Shown one piece after another: positions 9,292 to 18,438 of a stretch of DNA of 64,000 nt. A program made the translations under genes and the position numbers. The stretch is from Buttiauxella noackiae ATCC 51607 (GTDB taxonomy: Bacteria; Pseudomonadota; Gammaproteobacteria; Enterobacterales; Enterobacteriaceae), in the NCBI RefSeq assembly GCF_001654865.1, contig NZ_LXEO01000017.1, positions 1 to 64,000 on the forward strand. Reading direction: 5' to 3'. The stretch's first letter is position 1. Each line of letters opens with the position of its first letter. Under the pieces are notes generated by a model. That model was not told where the DNA came from, did not search any database, and was given only the letters and a program-made list of their open reading frames with translations.

Positions 9292-9576
9292 TTATTGCGC
9301 CTCAGCCACCGCGTGAATTTGGCCCGTGAATCCTGTTTTAGCAATCGCTGACAACAGTTGCTGGTTATCAAAATTGTCCGGAACAATGACTTGTGCCTGA
9401 TGCGTTTTTAATGACGCCTTCGCTTTAATCACCCCATCGGTACTGCGCAATGCCTGATTTATCGAAATAACACACAGTGGGCAGTTCATCTGCCCTATAT
9501 CTATAGTGACCATTTTATTGGCCGCCCAACTCAGGGGCGTCAACAAAAGCAGCCCCAGGCATAAAAATCTCTTCAT
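9292..9576 (-). CDS. MerP-like periplasmic heavy-metal-associated protein
   Basis: This 94-residue protein has a signal peptide (MKRFL to SWA, about 18 residues) and one HMA-like ferredoxin fold. The metal-binding loop reads GQMNCPLC (C32, C35) and is followed by a helix like that of MerP. In mercury operons MerP scavenges Hg(II) in the periplasm and hands it to MerT. Its ATG overlaps the merT-like stop (ATGA), so the two are translationally coupled. No merA or merR is nearby, so the ligand may be another thiophilic metal or a thiol. Confidence 0.75.
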   Translation of the reverse strand: MKRFLCLGLLLLTPLSWAANKMVTIDIGQMNCPLCVISINQALRSTDGVIKAKASLKTHQAQVIVPDNFDNQQLLSAIAKTGFTGQIHAVAEAQ

Positions 9577-9935
9577 TCCATACTTTCCCAAATCCAGGGT
9601 AAGAGATACGGATAGGTAGTCAGGAACAGCACCAGCGGGACTGACAACCAATATAACCACACCAACATCCGGCGGCTCACCACACTGGTACATACCGGTT
9701 TTGGGGACAAATAGAGTCGCCAGAATCCACGTGCCATTAACCCCAGGGAGACAATGACCATGGGGACTTGTAGCCAGGGTAGCGTCGGGATACCTGTCAG
9801 CCCTGCTGCTGAAATACCAAATACCAGATACAACAATGGCCCAATGCAGCACAGTGTTGACGCGCCAGCGGCAATCAATGCCGCCAGCAACGCGATTAAA
9901 TGGCCCTTAATGCTGTTCGGTGCTGACGTAGTCAT
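9573..9935 (-). CDS. MerT-like inner membrane metal transporter
   Basis: This 120-residue protein has three hydrophobic segments. The paired cysteines in the first helix (STLCCIGP, C29-C30) and a cytoplasmic Cys (C82, KPVCTS) resemble mercuric transporter MerT. Classical MerT has a second pair of cysteines in the cytoplasmic loop; only one is seen here. The start lies 29 bp inside the 3' end of the transglutaminase-like gene, so the three genes form a tight operon. Substrate is unproven. Confidence 0.72.
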   Translation of the reverse strand: MTTSAPNSIKGHLIALLAALIAAGASTLCCIGPLLYLVFGISAAGLTGIPTLPWLQVPMVIVSLGLMARGFWRLYLSPKPVCTSVVSRRMLVWLYWLSVPLVLFLTTYPYLLPWIWESME

Positions 9936-11052
9936 AGCTAAATGCTGCCGGATCGTAGAAGTTTAAAGGATCGCCATCTACTTCGGCATACGGATAACCC
10001 AGGTTGTTTACATCACCTTGTTCTGCCGCCGGGAATAGTGCGAAATCACGCGCGTGATTAAAGCCTACCCAGTTCATTTCCCAGTTGCCAAAGAGATAAT
10101 CGTTAACCGCTTTCACAGCCGGGTCACCATTCTCTTTCTTCTCAGTCAGACGCATTTTGGTGACATCTGCCGGGTCAGCTGGAACCCAGCCAAAACCCGC
10201 CAACCAGAACATCGCGCGGCAATGTTGACCACCGCTTATTTTTGCAATCCCTTTCTCATCAGCGCTACCGAAGGCTTTCTTTGAATACTCACTAAGCTTG
10301 CGGCTGGCACCAAGACGAATACCGAACATTTCGCGCGCAGGGATACCTACTGCACGACACAGGGCAACAAAAACAGAGTTAATGTCGGTGCATTTACCAC
10401 CCAATTTGCCCGCTTTAAGTATTTCGCCCACATCGCCAGTACCGCAACCAATCACAGCATCATCGCGATGCATATGCGTACTCACCCAGTCGTGAATCAA
10501 ACGAGCTTGTTTGAGCGGCGCTTTTTCATTCGCAACAATTTTGAGCGCGGTTTCTTTTACAAGACCGTCGACGGGAATATGGGGAGTCGCCAGCAAGAAA
10601 GGTTTAATTTCCTCCGGGATGACTGCGTCTTGCTCTGGCAGCAACCAGTCAGCCAGTTGATTGTCTTTTAACACTTCCCAGTCGCGAGTTTCGATGGTCA
10701 TCTCAACGCGAATTTCCAGCGGGCCAGTCGATTCCGGCCAGGTGACAAAGAGCATTCTGGCGCCATAACGATTATTCGCAGTCAGGCTGGCTTTCTGGTA
10801 ATTACCGCTGAAAGAAAGGTCGAGCAGTGTCTGAAAGGCGGTCTCTTCTGGCACAGGTATCCACAACTTCACCTGGCCCCGGGAACCTGCTGGCGCTTTA
10901 AGGTTGTAGGTTTGCGTCATCACAAAACGGCGGGAGGTATCAGAAGAGGCAATAGCCGGGGTAGCAACACTTTTGGTCCCGGAAAATGCCGGACGAACCA
11001 AACCAATCGTTGATAGTGCTGCAACGCTTTTCAGAAAGTGACGCCTTTCCAT
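9907..11052 (-). CDS. Tat-exported transglutaminase-like domain protein
   Basis: This 381-residue protein has a Tat-type signal (ERRHFLKSV, then a hydrophobic stretch ending AFSG). An N-terminal beta-rich domain (about 40-125) precedes a transglutaminase-like core (about 170-300). Catalytic candidates are C221 (GGKCTDIN), H277 (QHCRAMFW) and D293 (ADPADV). Bacterial members are usually papain-fold amidases or proteases; the activity here is unknown. It leads an operon with MerT- and MerP-like proteins. A TATAAT sits at 11148-11143 on the minus strand. The leader has a CGCCAG/CTGGCG hairpin (11069-11086), and AAAGG lies 8 nt before the ATG. Confidence 0.8.
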   Translation of the reverse strand: MERRHFLKSVAALSTIGLVRPAFSGTKSVATPAIASSDTSRRFVMTQTYNLKAPAGSRGQVKLWIPVPEETAFQTLLDLSFSGNYQKASLTANNRYGARMLFVTWPESTGPLEIRVEMTIETRDWEVLKDNQLADWLLPEQDAVIPEEIKPFLLATPHIPVDGLVKETALKIVANEKAPLKQARLIHDWVSTHMHRDDAVIGCGTGDVGEILKAGKLGGKCTDINSVFVALCRAVGIPAREMFGIRLGASRKLSEYSKKAFGSADEKGIAKISGGQHCRAMFWLAGFGWVPADPADVTKMRLTEKKENGDPAVKAVNDYLFGNWEMNWVGFNHARDFALFPAAEQGDVNNLGYPYAEVDGDPLNFYDPAAFSYDYVSTEQH

Positions 11053-11180
11053 TAAATGTACCTTTGGTCGCCAGAAAAAGCTGGCGCTTAACCCCGCACC
11101 TGCGGAGGTCGGCCGGTATTATGCATTTAAGCATTCTGCGCAATTATAAACTGGATCAATAGGTATACGGTTTATTGATG

Positions 11181-12542
11181 CTATTCACGCTTTGGAAGAG
11201 GCAGGCTTGCCACTCTCTTTTGCTGCGTCTTATTTGCCGTTACGCCGAGGTCACGCGTTTCCGGCAGCAATGACATCGCACACAAGCTGACAGCTGCAGC
11301 AAACAACACATAATAGGCAGGTGCCACGGGGTGATTAGTCCACGCCAGAAGTGCAGTCAGAATAAAATGTGTTGTTCCGCCAAATAGTGCCGACCCCAGC
11401 GCATAGATAAGCGATGTGCCAGTGCTGCGATAACCGGCAGGCAAAATCTCCGGCACAATAACCAACACGGCGGTAGTCGGGAAAACAATCATAGCGGATA
11501 TGACGAAGGTAACCGTCAGCAAACGTGTCGCATCAGGTGCTTCATGCAGCCATGAAAACAGCGGCACGACCACGATACACAGCACGATTACCGGCAAGAT
11601 TAGCACCTTCTTACGCCCATATTTATCACTCAACCTTCCCGCAGCCAACGCCCCAAAAAATGACACTAACCCGGCTATAAGAATACTGGTTTGGGCAATG
11701 CTCGGATCAAGATGGAGCGTTTTGATGGCATAGGAGGTCATGTAGTTTATCAACTGTGATGTGACGTTGACGACGATCATGATACACAACCCGATAAGCA
11801 GAAAACGGCGATGGTCACGCCACATGCCCTTGAGCATATCAACGGTTTTATCTTCTTTTTTATCCTCTGCATGCAGCGTCTCGGGAACATTGCGACGGAT
11901 ATAAATGGTGAGTGGCACCATCAGCAAACTAAAGATAAACGGAATGCGCCAGCCATAACTTTGCAAATTCTCAGGTGACATCGTAAGCGTAATAATCACG
12001 CCAATCAGCCCCCCGGTAGTGACCGCAATACCCTGGCTTGCTATTTGCCAACAGGCGTAGCGCCCACGTTTGTCTGCCGGGGCTGATTCGATTAGCAAAG
12101 ATGTCGCAGGGCCAATTTCGCCACCCAGAGCAATCCCCTGCAACAGACGGCAGCACACAACAATCACCGGAGCAATCATACCGATACTGGCGTAACTGGG
12201 GGTAAGTGCAATTCCCATCGTGCCAAGCGTAATCAGCGAAACGGTAAGAATCATCGCGGGTTTACGCCCTACACGGTCAGCATAGCTACCAATCAGTAGT
12301 GCGCCCAAAGGGCGCGTAAAAAATCCTACCCCAAAGGTCGCCGTTGCCACCAGCAGACTGCCGTATTCCCCAGTAATCGGGAAAAATGTCTGTCCAATAT
12401 AAACAGCAAAATAGGCATAAATAACAAAATCATAAACTTCAAAAGCATTGCCTGCGACGGCGGCAACAATCACCCGCCAATGAACTGGCTGTGCTGGTGC
12501 TACTCCACCACTCTGCGCCAAACGATCGGTATTGTGATTCAT
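11181..12542 (-). CDS. MHS-family (ProP/ShiA-like) MFS proton symporter
   Basis: This 453-residue, 12-helix protein belongs to the metabolite:H+ symporter branch of the MFS. Markers are RPLGALLIGSYADRVGRKPAM between helices 2 and 3, GEIGPATSLLIE, and the second-half repeat AGRLSDKYGRKK. These carriers import organic acids, betaines or related small molecules with protons. It lies 19 bp after the DUF2817 hydrolase gene and shares its operon with the amidotransferase-type hydrolase. It probably imports the compound those enzymes process; the substrate is not evident. Confidence 0.85.
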   Translation of the reverse strand: MNHNTDRLAQSGGVAPAQPVHWRVIVAAVAGNAFEVYDFVIYAYFAVYIGQTFFPITGEYGSLLVATATFGVGFFTRPLGALLIGSYADRVGRKPAMILTVSLITLGTMGIALTPSYASIGMIAPVIVVCCRLLQGIALGGEIGPATSLLIESAPADKRGRYACWQIASQGIAVTTGGLIGVIITLTMSPENLQSYGWRIPFIFSLLMVPLTIYIRRNVPETLHAEDKKEDKTVDMLKGMWRDHRRFLLIGLCIMIVVNVTSQLINYMTSYAIKTLHLDPSIAQTSILIAGLVSFFGALAAGRLSDKYGRKKVLILPVIVLCIVVVPLFSWLHEAPDATRLLTVTFVISAMIVFPTTAVLVIVPEILPAGYRSTGTSLIYALGSALFGGTTHFILTALLAWTNHPVAPAYYVLFAAAVSLCAMSLLPETRDLGVTANKTQQKRVASLPLPKRE

Positions 12543-12561
12543 GCGACTCTCCGGGAATATG

Positions 12562-13647
12562 TCAGTCTTGATTACGATTAATACCCGCTACTGCTTGTTG
12601 GAATACGAGTTTTCCCTGGGTCCAGATAGCCTCCTGCCACCAGGGATCTTGCGGGTTAAAAGCATCTTTTAGGGTCTGACGGATAGCGGCACATTGTCGC
12701 GGGTCGTCGCTGCCATAACGTGTTAGCCAGTGCGCACCGCGCATTGCCAACACCGTTTGTGATTGCGGGTAAGTGCCATACTCCAGACAAATGTTGGTCT
12801 GCTGTGCCTGCTCGCACTCACGAAACAAAGCAGCCTGAATTGGCCCCGTTAGAGGAACGCTGGTAGAACTACCGGTATTCACCGAAGTAATAGTGTCCCC
12901 CCACCAGTCTCGGGCCCGTTTAATAGAAATCCCTTCATCTTCACAACCAAAAATCCGCTCACCATAGCCATAAGGGCCAAGTCCGGTATGAATATCCAGT
13001 GAGCCTATCCGACGGCAGCGCGTTGCATAGCGACGCAAAATCGCACGGAAGGTATCATTGCTCCAGGTCGGTTTATCTCCGCCATAGTGAAGACCATCGG
13101 CAAAACGATATTGCCCAAGACTTACCGCACACTGAAAACCCTTAGCGCCCCACAGTTTTGCCAATTCACGAAGTTTATCTTCGCTATCTACCGGTGGTGG
13201 CCAACTTGAAGGTAGCAACAAATCGTGAATCTCACTGTAGCGTTCGTTAGTGGGTAGCTTTTGATTGAAATCGACAAAATTGCGGTTCAAATCGACGTTT
13301 TCCTGAGTGGTACGATGCGACCAGGAAAATCCCCAGGGATTGATGGCATGAACATGCAAAACAGCGGTATTACGCTCGTTTAATGGCCCCATCTCCAACA
13401 ACCCTTTTTGGATCGCCGACCCAGGATATCCCTCCACACCATGAACACCACTGATGGTAATAATCATATTCGCCGCATCTTCCGGGCCATCAAGCACCAC
13501 ATCTGTCGCCAGCGTTTCTCCCTCAACACCGGGCAAGTCTAAAATGTAGCTATCAACGGACAGTCCTCTGGCCTGGGCTGCAGCAAGGAATGCCTGCCGT
13601 GACATCGCATAGTTCCGGCTAAACAGCGTATGCGCTAATGAACTCAT
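12562..13647 (-). CDS. DUF2817 M14-like zinc carboxypeptidase/deacylase
   Basis: This 361-residue protein fits DUF2817, a branch of the M14 metallocarboxypeptidase fold. Zinc ligands can be read as H-x-x-E in VHGVEG and a later His in LDIHTG. The probable catalytic Glu is in CLEYGTY, and RNFVDF matches the family's substrate-carboxylate region. It should hydrolyse an amide or acylated amino acid in the cytoplasm (no signal). AGGAGG stands 5 nt before the ATG at 13647, which decides this start over the adjacent ATG at 13650. Its 5' end overlaps the upstream hydrolase gene by 29 bp. Confidence 0.8.
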   Translation of the reverse strand: MSSLAHTLFSRNYAMSRQAFLAAAQARGLSVDSYILDLPGVEGETLATDVVLDGPEDAANMIITISGVHGVEGYPGSAIQKGLLEMGPLNERNTAVLHVHAINPWGFSWSHRTTQENVDLNRNFVDFNQKLPTNERYSEIHDLLLPSSWPPPVDSEDKLRELAKLWGAKGFQCAVSLGQYRFADGLHYGGDKPTWSNDTFRAILRRYATRCRRIGSLDIHTGLGPYGYGERIFGCEDEGISIKRARDWWGDTITSVNTGSSTSVPLTGPIQAALFRECEQAQQTNICLEYGTYPQSQTVLAMRGAHWLTRYGSDDPRQCAAIRQTLKDAFNPQDPWWQEAIWTQGKLVFQQAVAGINRNQD

Positions 13648-14446
13648 CATTGCCTCCTGTCGATTTGGTGCAAAGTCTGGATTGCTGACGGCGGCGACAT
13701 GAGTCGCCAAATGTGGTGAAGAGTTGTTGTGCAAGTGGACTGTGTCCGAGCGACATTTCAGGATGCCACTGTAATCCGAGCACAAGGCCTGGTGCGTCAG
13801 GTGCGGTAAAAGCTTCTATCAGTCCATCAAGCGCAAAAGCCTCGATACGCAATCCTTTCCCCAGGCGATCAACACCCTGGTGATGCAGCGAATTCACCCT
13901 GACGGCCTGCGTTCCTGATAGCGTTGCCAGCAACCCACCCGGTGTAACACTGACCAGATGACTATCTTCGTACCATTCCTCAATGGCTCGCGCGTGATCT
14001 CCCTCCCTGTGATCTATAGCATCTGCCCTCTCATGAACGGCTCGGTGCAAAGTCCCACCATAAAAGACATTCACCTCCTGAAACCCTCGGCAAATCGCCA
14101 TCAGGGGAATGCCCTGTGCAGTCACTGACGGCAGGAGTGAGAAGACCGTCTCATCGCGATGCAGATCCATCAATGTTTCCTTGGGAAGCGGCTCAGCTTT
14201 ATAGCGTTCCGCCGCCACGTTCGAGGGACTTCCCGGCAGCAATACACCGTCCACTGTGGCCAGCAGTGTTGATAAATCCAACAACTCGGGACAGGCTGGA
14301 ATAAGCACAGGCATCACACCTGCTGCTTCATGCAAAGCACGCAAGTAGGTTTCAGGTACAGCATGAACGTTGTGCTGAAAGTAGCTAATTCGATCGCAGA
14401 TCACTGCCACCACAGGACGGGGTAATGCGGGTTTGACCGTTTGCAT
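13619..14446 (-). CDS. Class I glutamine amidotransferase-like hydrolase (peptidase C26, PuuD-like)
   Basis: This 275-residue protein has the triad of peptidase C26 enzymes: nucleophile C119 in AICRGFQE, and H228 with E230 in LQWHPE. PuuD, the E. coli relative, hydrolyses gamma-glutamyl-GABA. The genes around it (DUF2817 hydrolase, MHS symporter, divergent LysR) are not the puu set, so the substrate may be a different gamma-glutamyl or N-acyl compound. The last 20 or so residues are basic and Gln/Arg-rich and overlap the next gene, suggesting the C-terminus was lengthened by read-on into it. Confidence 0.82.
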   Translation of the reverse strand: MQTVKPALPRPVVAVICDRISYFQHNVHAVPETYLRALHEAAGVMPVLIPACPELLDLSTLLATVDGVLLPGSPSNVAAERYKAEPLPKETLMDLHRDETVFSLLPSVTAQGIPLMAICRGFQEVNVFYGGTLHRAVHERADAIDHREGDHARAIEEWYEDSHLVSVTPGGLLATLSGTQAVRVNSLHHQGVDRLGKGLRIEAFALDGLIEAFTAPDAPGLVLGLQWHPEMSLGHSPLAQQLFTTFGDSCRRRQQSRLCTKSTGGNDEFISAYAV

Positions 14447-14468
14447 AGGGGATTCCCATTGAACAAAG

Positions 14469-14485
14469 ATTAATTAAATGTTAAT
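14469..14485. promoter_or_regulatory. Candidate LysR operator in a divergent promoter
   Basis: ATTAATTAAATGTTAAT has inverted ATTAA/TTAAT arms separated by 7 nt. It lies between the amidotransferase-like gene and the divergent LysR gene. LysR regulators often bind such AT-rich T-N11-A palindromes. Pattern match only. Confidence 0.3.
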
Positions 14486-14554
14486 GGTTTGTTTTGATTG
14501 CGTGAAATGCAGATTCAGGATGGTTTCCATGCATAAACTGCAAGTGGAGGAAGG

Positions 14555-15484
14555 ATGAATACTCGCCAGCTACAGCACTTTATTGCTCTGATGGAGAACA
14601 TATCACTCAGTGCCGCAGCGGAGACTGTACATCTAAGTCAACCCGCACTATCACGCAGTATCAAGGCCCTGGAAGAGCAGCTAAACGTGCCGCTTTTTAT
14701 CCGTAGTGACCGCCGCCTGCGACCAACACCGTATGCGCAAGCGTGGGAAGCGACCGCCCGGCGGATGCTAATGAATGAGAAGGAAGGCAATCGTTTATTG
14801 CAGATGATGCAATCAGGGGAAACCGGGCGCGTTGCGCTGGGAATGGGCTCGTCACTGATAGATGAATTGCTTGGCCCACTTATCGAGACAATGCTCAAGA
14901 CGCTTCCGGAAGTGCAGGTTAAAGTCAGTGTGGAAACCTCAGGCCCGCTGCTAAATTTGCTACGTGACCGACAAATTGACTTCTTCGTGGGGGATACAAG
15001 TATTGCGCGCCATCAACAAGACCTCGCCGTAGAAGCTCTTTTTACCTGCGGTTTTGCATGGTACGCCAGTCGCCAACATCCTATCGCGCTGCACAAAAAC
15101 ATTGATATCGCCCAACTCAAGTGCTGGCCAATGGTGATTGCATCGGGATATTTTGACCCTGCGGTAGTTGAACATATGGAAGAGCTATACGGCTTATCAT
15201 CGGGGCTTTACGACAATTTCGATGTGCAAAGTAACGATTTCCAAATCGTTAAATATTTGCTGAGTTCAAGTAACGCTATCCTCGCCGCCACGGATATCTC
15301 TATGATTAATGACGTGGAGGCAGGAAAAGTAGTGAAACTCCATGTCACTCCACCACTTTCTCTGACATTGACGCTCGGGATCCTTCGGCTTACAGACAGG
15401 GTTCTGCCACCAGTCACAGAACGGGTGATGACACTCATCCGTGATCGTCTAAAACAGACTGAAATTCGCCGCATTCAGCTTTAG
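14555..15484 (+). CDS. LysR-family transcriptional regulator
   Basis: This 309-residue protein has an N-terminal HTH (about 3-62, MNTRQLQHFIAL then SLSAAAETVHLSQPALSRSIK) and a substrate-binding domain from about residue 90. It has a good AGGAAGG-type ribosome binding site. It is divergent from the amidotransferase/DUF2817/MHS operon and is the natural candidate for its regulator. Inducer unknown. Confidence 0.87.
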   Translation: MNTRQLQHFIALMENISLSAAAETVHLSQPALSRSIKALEEQLNVPLFIRSDRRLRPTPYAQAWEATARRMLMNEKEGNRLLQMMQSGETGRVALGMGSSLIDELLGPLIETMLKTLPEVQVKVSVETSGPLLNLLRDRQIDFFVGDTSIARHQQDLAVEALFTCGFAWYASRQHPIALHKNIDIAQLKCWPMVIASGYFDPAVVEHMEELYGLSSGLYDNFDVQSNDFQIVKYLLSSSNAILAATDISMINDVEAGKVVKLHVTPPLSLTLTLGILRLTDRVLPPVTERVMTLIRDRLKQTEIRRIQL

Positions 15485-15526
15485 TTCGTCATCTGAATAT
15501 ATAAACGAAAGCCCTGTTCATAATGT

Positions 15527-16615
15527 TTAGCTTCTCTGCTCCGTTAAAGCATGAGTGATTAAAGTTGAGAGTTTTTCAAGCTTGAGAGCAAGTTGAAGAC
15601 TCAACCAGACATACCCGTGGATAGCATTTTCAACAACCTCATCCCCGGCATGGGCGACTAACAACTCATGCAATTCCTTCGTTATGTCAGTCAAACGCTC
15701 ACTATTTGCCGCTGCGGGTGATGGATTTCCCTCATGCAGCGCCACAGCCAGTGTTTGCAACGTTTTCTGAGTCATCTGCTGCACTTGTGCAAGAGTACGC
15801 GAATTCAAAATAAGAAAGCGGCTGCTGCGCGAGGCCCAATGAGCATTAGCCTGTAATCCTTGCGTAGCAATCATATCCCGGGCAATGGACTGAATCTCAT
15901 TTAACAGCGTCCTGGATATTCCAGTTTCTCGACTCGCCGGCATAATCAGGCTACGCATTTTCACCACATTCCCGAGTATTCGTGAGTCCATTTTCTTCAG
16001 GTTTGGGCGGCTCAGAACATTGCACGAGAAACCCGTAGCATTTATTTTCGCAAAATCAGTCAAAAAGTCCGCTAACTGGATACGCCAGTGAATAAAGGCC
16101 CGCTGTGGGTAGGTACTTGTAAAAGCCATCGCCAGAATACAGCCAAGAATAATATTGGTACTACGCCACAATGCAGTTTGAAAATCACCAGCCGGAGCAC
16201 TACTCACCACCGCCATTGTGATGCCAATGAGCAAGGCGGCATACGGGCGCTTACTCATTGTTAAATAACCACATATAAAGAGTGCACAACCACACCATGC
16301 CATCATTAAAGGCAAGGAGTACATCTCAATACGCAAGGCGATGATACCCAACAACGCACCGGTTAACGTACCTGCCATGCGTTCAAATGCACGAGGAATG
16401 ACATTCCCCCAAAAGCTTATCGGGCCCATCACCACCACGAGTGTAATAAGTGGCCAGGAATGATCTGGTAAATTCGCCATCCTGATTATCAAGAATGTCA
16501 GTACGAATGCTACAGCGATGCGGATGCCATGAATTATGCGGTAATTGCGATGGATATATAATTCACGAGGAGATAAGGGCCTGTCACGACGTACTGAAAA
16601 GATAGATTTTTTCAT
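15527..16615 (-). CDS. yeeA: YeeA-like FUSC-family inner membrane protein
   Basis: This 362-residue protein aligns along its length with E. coli YeeA as I remember it: shared segments are VVMGPISFWGNV, PRAFER and PQRAFIHWRIQLA. Six or so membrane helices (residues about 25-165) are followed by a long helical cytoplasmic domain. FUSC proteins are related to aromatic-acid efflux pumps (AaeB) and are thought to export small molecules; YeeA's role is not established. Here it is neither next to sbmC nor dacD as in E. coli. It is followed upstream on the same strand by a LysR gene 160 bp away. Confidence 0.82.
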   Translation of the reverse strand: MKKSIFSVRRDRPLSPRELYIHRNYRIIHGIRIAVAFVLTFLIIRMANLPDHSWPLITLVVVMGPISFWGNVIPRAFERMAGTLTGALLGIIALRIEMYSLPLMMAWCGCALFICGYLTMSKRPYAALLIGITMAVVSSAPAGDFQTALWRSTNIILGCILAMAFTSTYPQRAFIHWRIQLADFLTDFAKINATGFSCNVLSRPNLKKMDSRILGNVVKMRSLIMPASRETGISRTLLNEIQSIARDMIATQGLQANAHWASRSSRFLILNSRTLAQVQQMTQKTLQTLAVALHEGNPSPAAANSERLTDITKELHELLVAHAGDEVVENAIHGYVWLSLQLALKLEKLSTLITHALTEQRS

Positions 16616-16775
16616 TCACTCTTTACTCTGGATAAACAGTGTACAGGCTATAAAAATTGACAAGCACATCGAGTTACCCTGCATTTAAGCTATTGTTTTA
16701 TATTTCACAGACTGAACGATACCTGTCAGATATGACAGATACCGTTTTTAATGGTTTATATTTTAAGTTGAGGTT

Positions 16776-17687
16776 TTATTCTACAGCCATTATTTCAGCC
16801 TGTGTTGCAGCGACATTATTAATAAATTTTTTCACAATTGGTGAACGTTCATGTACCCGACTGACTATCGACAATGGAATATAAGCACCCTCTTCCGCGA
16901 TATCATAAAATGCAACACCGGAGGATGCGTGGCTCATGGCTTTCATTGATGAGGGGACAATCGAGACCCCAATGCCTGCAGAAACCAGATTAATAATGGA
17001 TGATAATTGTGGTGCAGTTTGCTTCACCGTTGGCACACAACCTGCTTTTTCAAACAACGCAACGATAGTGTCGTGCAGGTGCACACTATAATCTCGCGGA
17101 CACAGAATCATCTCTTCATTTGCCAACTGATTCAATGTGATATGGCTTTGCGCGATATACGGGTTCTGCTCAGGTAATACAATTGTCAAAGGCTCCTGGA
17201 GAATTAAATGCAGCTCCAGTAATTCACTATAAAGATGGTCAGTACGAACAAAAGCCACATCTATAGCGCCATTTTCGACGGCTTTAATGAGATTATCAGT
17301 GTGTGCCTCATCTAATTGCAGGCTGACGTTTTTATAATCGCTTTTAAATTTTTTAATACTACGCGTAACCACGGAATTAAATGCCGAAGATGAAGTAAAG
17401 CCAACCTTAAGCACACCCAGTTCGCCACGCGAAGCGAGAAGTGCTGATGATTTTGCTTCTTCTACCAAACCCGGCAACACTTTTACCGCATCATAGAATG
17501 CAGTACCCGCGGAGGTTAATTCAACGCCTCGGGCGATGCGATGAAACAATTTGGTACCAATTTCATTTTCCAGATCTCGTATTTGTATACTGAGAGGCGG
17601 TTGGCCAATACCGAGCATTTCTGCTGCATAGGTGAAACTTTTGGCATCGGCAACGGCCAGAAAATAACGAATATGTCTTAACTCCAT
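16776..17687 (-). CDS. LysR-family regulator (CatM/BenM-like)
   Basis: This is a 303-residue LysR protein starting MELRHIRYFLAV, a typical start for this branch. The HTH is at about 13-60 (SFTYAAEMLGIGQPPLSIQI), followed by a ligand-binding domain. An ATG six bases upstream (17693) is possible, but AGG is 7 nt before the chosen one. The nearest same-strand gene downstream is the FUSC efflux-like gene, a possible target. CatM/BenM relatives sense aromatic acids, which would suit a FUSC exporter; this is inference. Confidence 0.84.
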   Translation of the reverse strand: MELRHIRYFLAVADAKSFTYAAEMLGIGQPPLSIQIRDLENEIGTKLFHRIARGVELTSAGTAFYDAVKVLPGLVEEAKSSALLASRGELGVLKVGFTSSSAFNSVVTRSIKKFKSDYKNVSLQLDEAHTDNLIKAVENGAIDVAFVRTDHLYSELLELHLILQEPLTIVLPEQNPYIAQSHITLNQLANEEMILCPRDYSVHLHDTIVALFEKAGCVPTVKQTAPQLSSIINLVSAGIGVSIVPSSMKAMSHASSGVAFYDIAEEGAYIPLSIVSRVHERSPIVKKFINNVAATQAEIMAVE

Positions 17688-17779
17688 TCGCATGCCTATT
17701 AAATCAATATTAATTAAAACAGATCAGATACTTAACGAATCTTTTGCAACCAGAGGATGGCAGCGTTAGTGACACAAGA

Positions 17780-17983
17780 TTATAGATGGCTCTTGGGCAT
17801 ATATTTAACCCAACACTCTTCGTGCATATCGTTAGTAGGTTCTTTTTTATAAACACGATAACCAATTGAAAACGCCCATTCTAATGCGGAATTATAATCA
17901 TCAAATGTTGACAACTGTTTATCTTCTACGCGCACGACAATATTTCCTTCACTATTTCTTTCCACGAATGCATTTTTAATCAT
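17780..17983 (-). CDS. Small hypothetical protein, 67 residues
   Basis: I do not recognise this family. The product is soluble and of mixed charge, with a beta-strand-like start (NIVVRVEDKQL) and an amphipathic helix (DYNSALEWAFSIGY). No signal or membrane segment is present. AACGAGG lies about 10 nt before the ATG. It stands alone between the LysR gene and the long region upstream of paoA. Composition looks like a real protein. Confidence 0.55.
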   Translation of the reverse strand: MIKNAFVERNSEGNIVVRVEDKQLSTFDDYNSALEWAFSIGYRVYKKEPTNDMHEECWVKYMPKSHL

Positions 17984-18438
17984 GAAAATTAACCTCGTTA
18001 CATCTGCGTAATATAGTTAAAACCGCGTATTTATCACACCGGTAAGCGATGAGCTGAATATATATACCCCCATTTCCTCAAGCAATGATATGACGCATAG
18101 CTTTGGTATATATATTTTATATGGGTGGTATGATTTTGATACAGAACATGACTGTTTATTTGTTGTGATTCAGTAAATATTGAAAGCGTTTTATGTTAAT
18201 TCCTTTCACTTCAGCATTAAACCATGGCAGCCGCATCACCTTTGTAGGGCACAACATGCATGCCATATCTGGCAGAGTACGCAGTTGATAGTGGATACGC
18301 CGCTTGTAACCCACCTTTACAGCATTCAGGAATAATCCCAACGCTTATGCCGACTATGATTAATAGTTCGTTATAAGAATTTAACCTTCGTAGAGACTTC
18401 CCTTTTCCTGGTTCAATCTTTCGAACACTGGAGGCGGT
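17984..18438. other. Intergenic region upstream of paoA
   Basis: About 455 bp contain no reading frame I would defend; the minus-strand frames at 18156-18341 and 18217-18609 have no ribosome binding site or recognisable product. The first half (to about 18200) is AT-rich with a TATATATATTTTATA run near 18107. It should contain the promoter of paoABC and that of the small minus-strand gene. No clear operator was found. Confidence 0.45.

Noticed and set aside
9907..9966. Plus-strand frame antisense to the merT/transglutaminase overlap
   Set aside because: It is the shadow of two coding frames that already overlap each other and are supported by domain matches.
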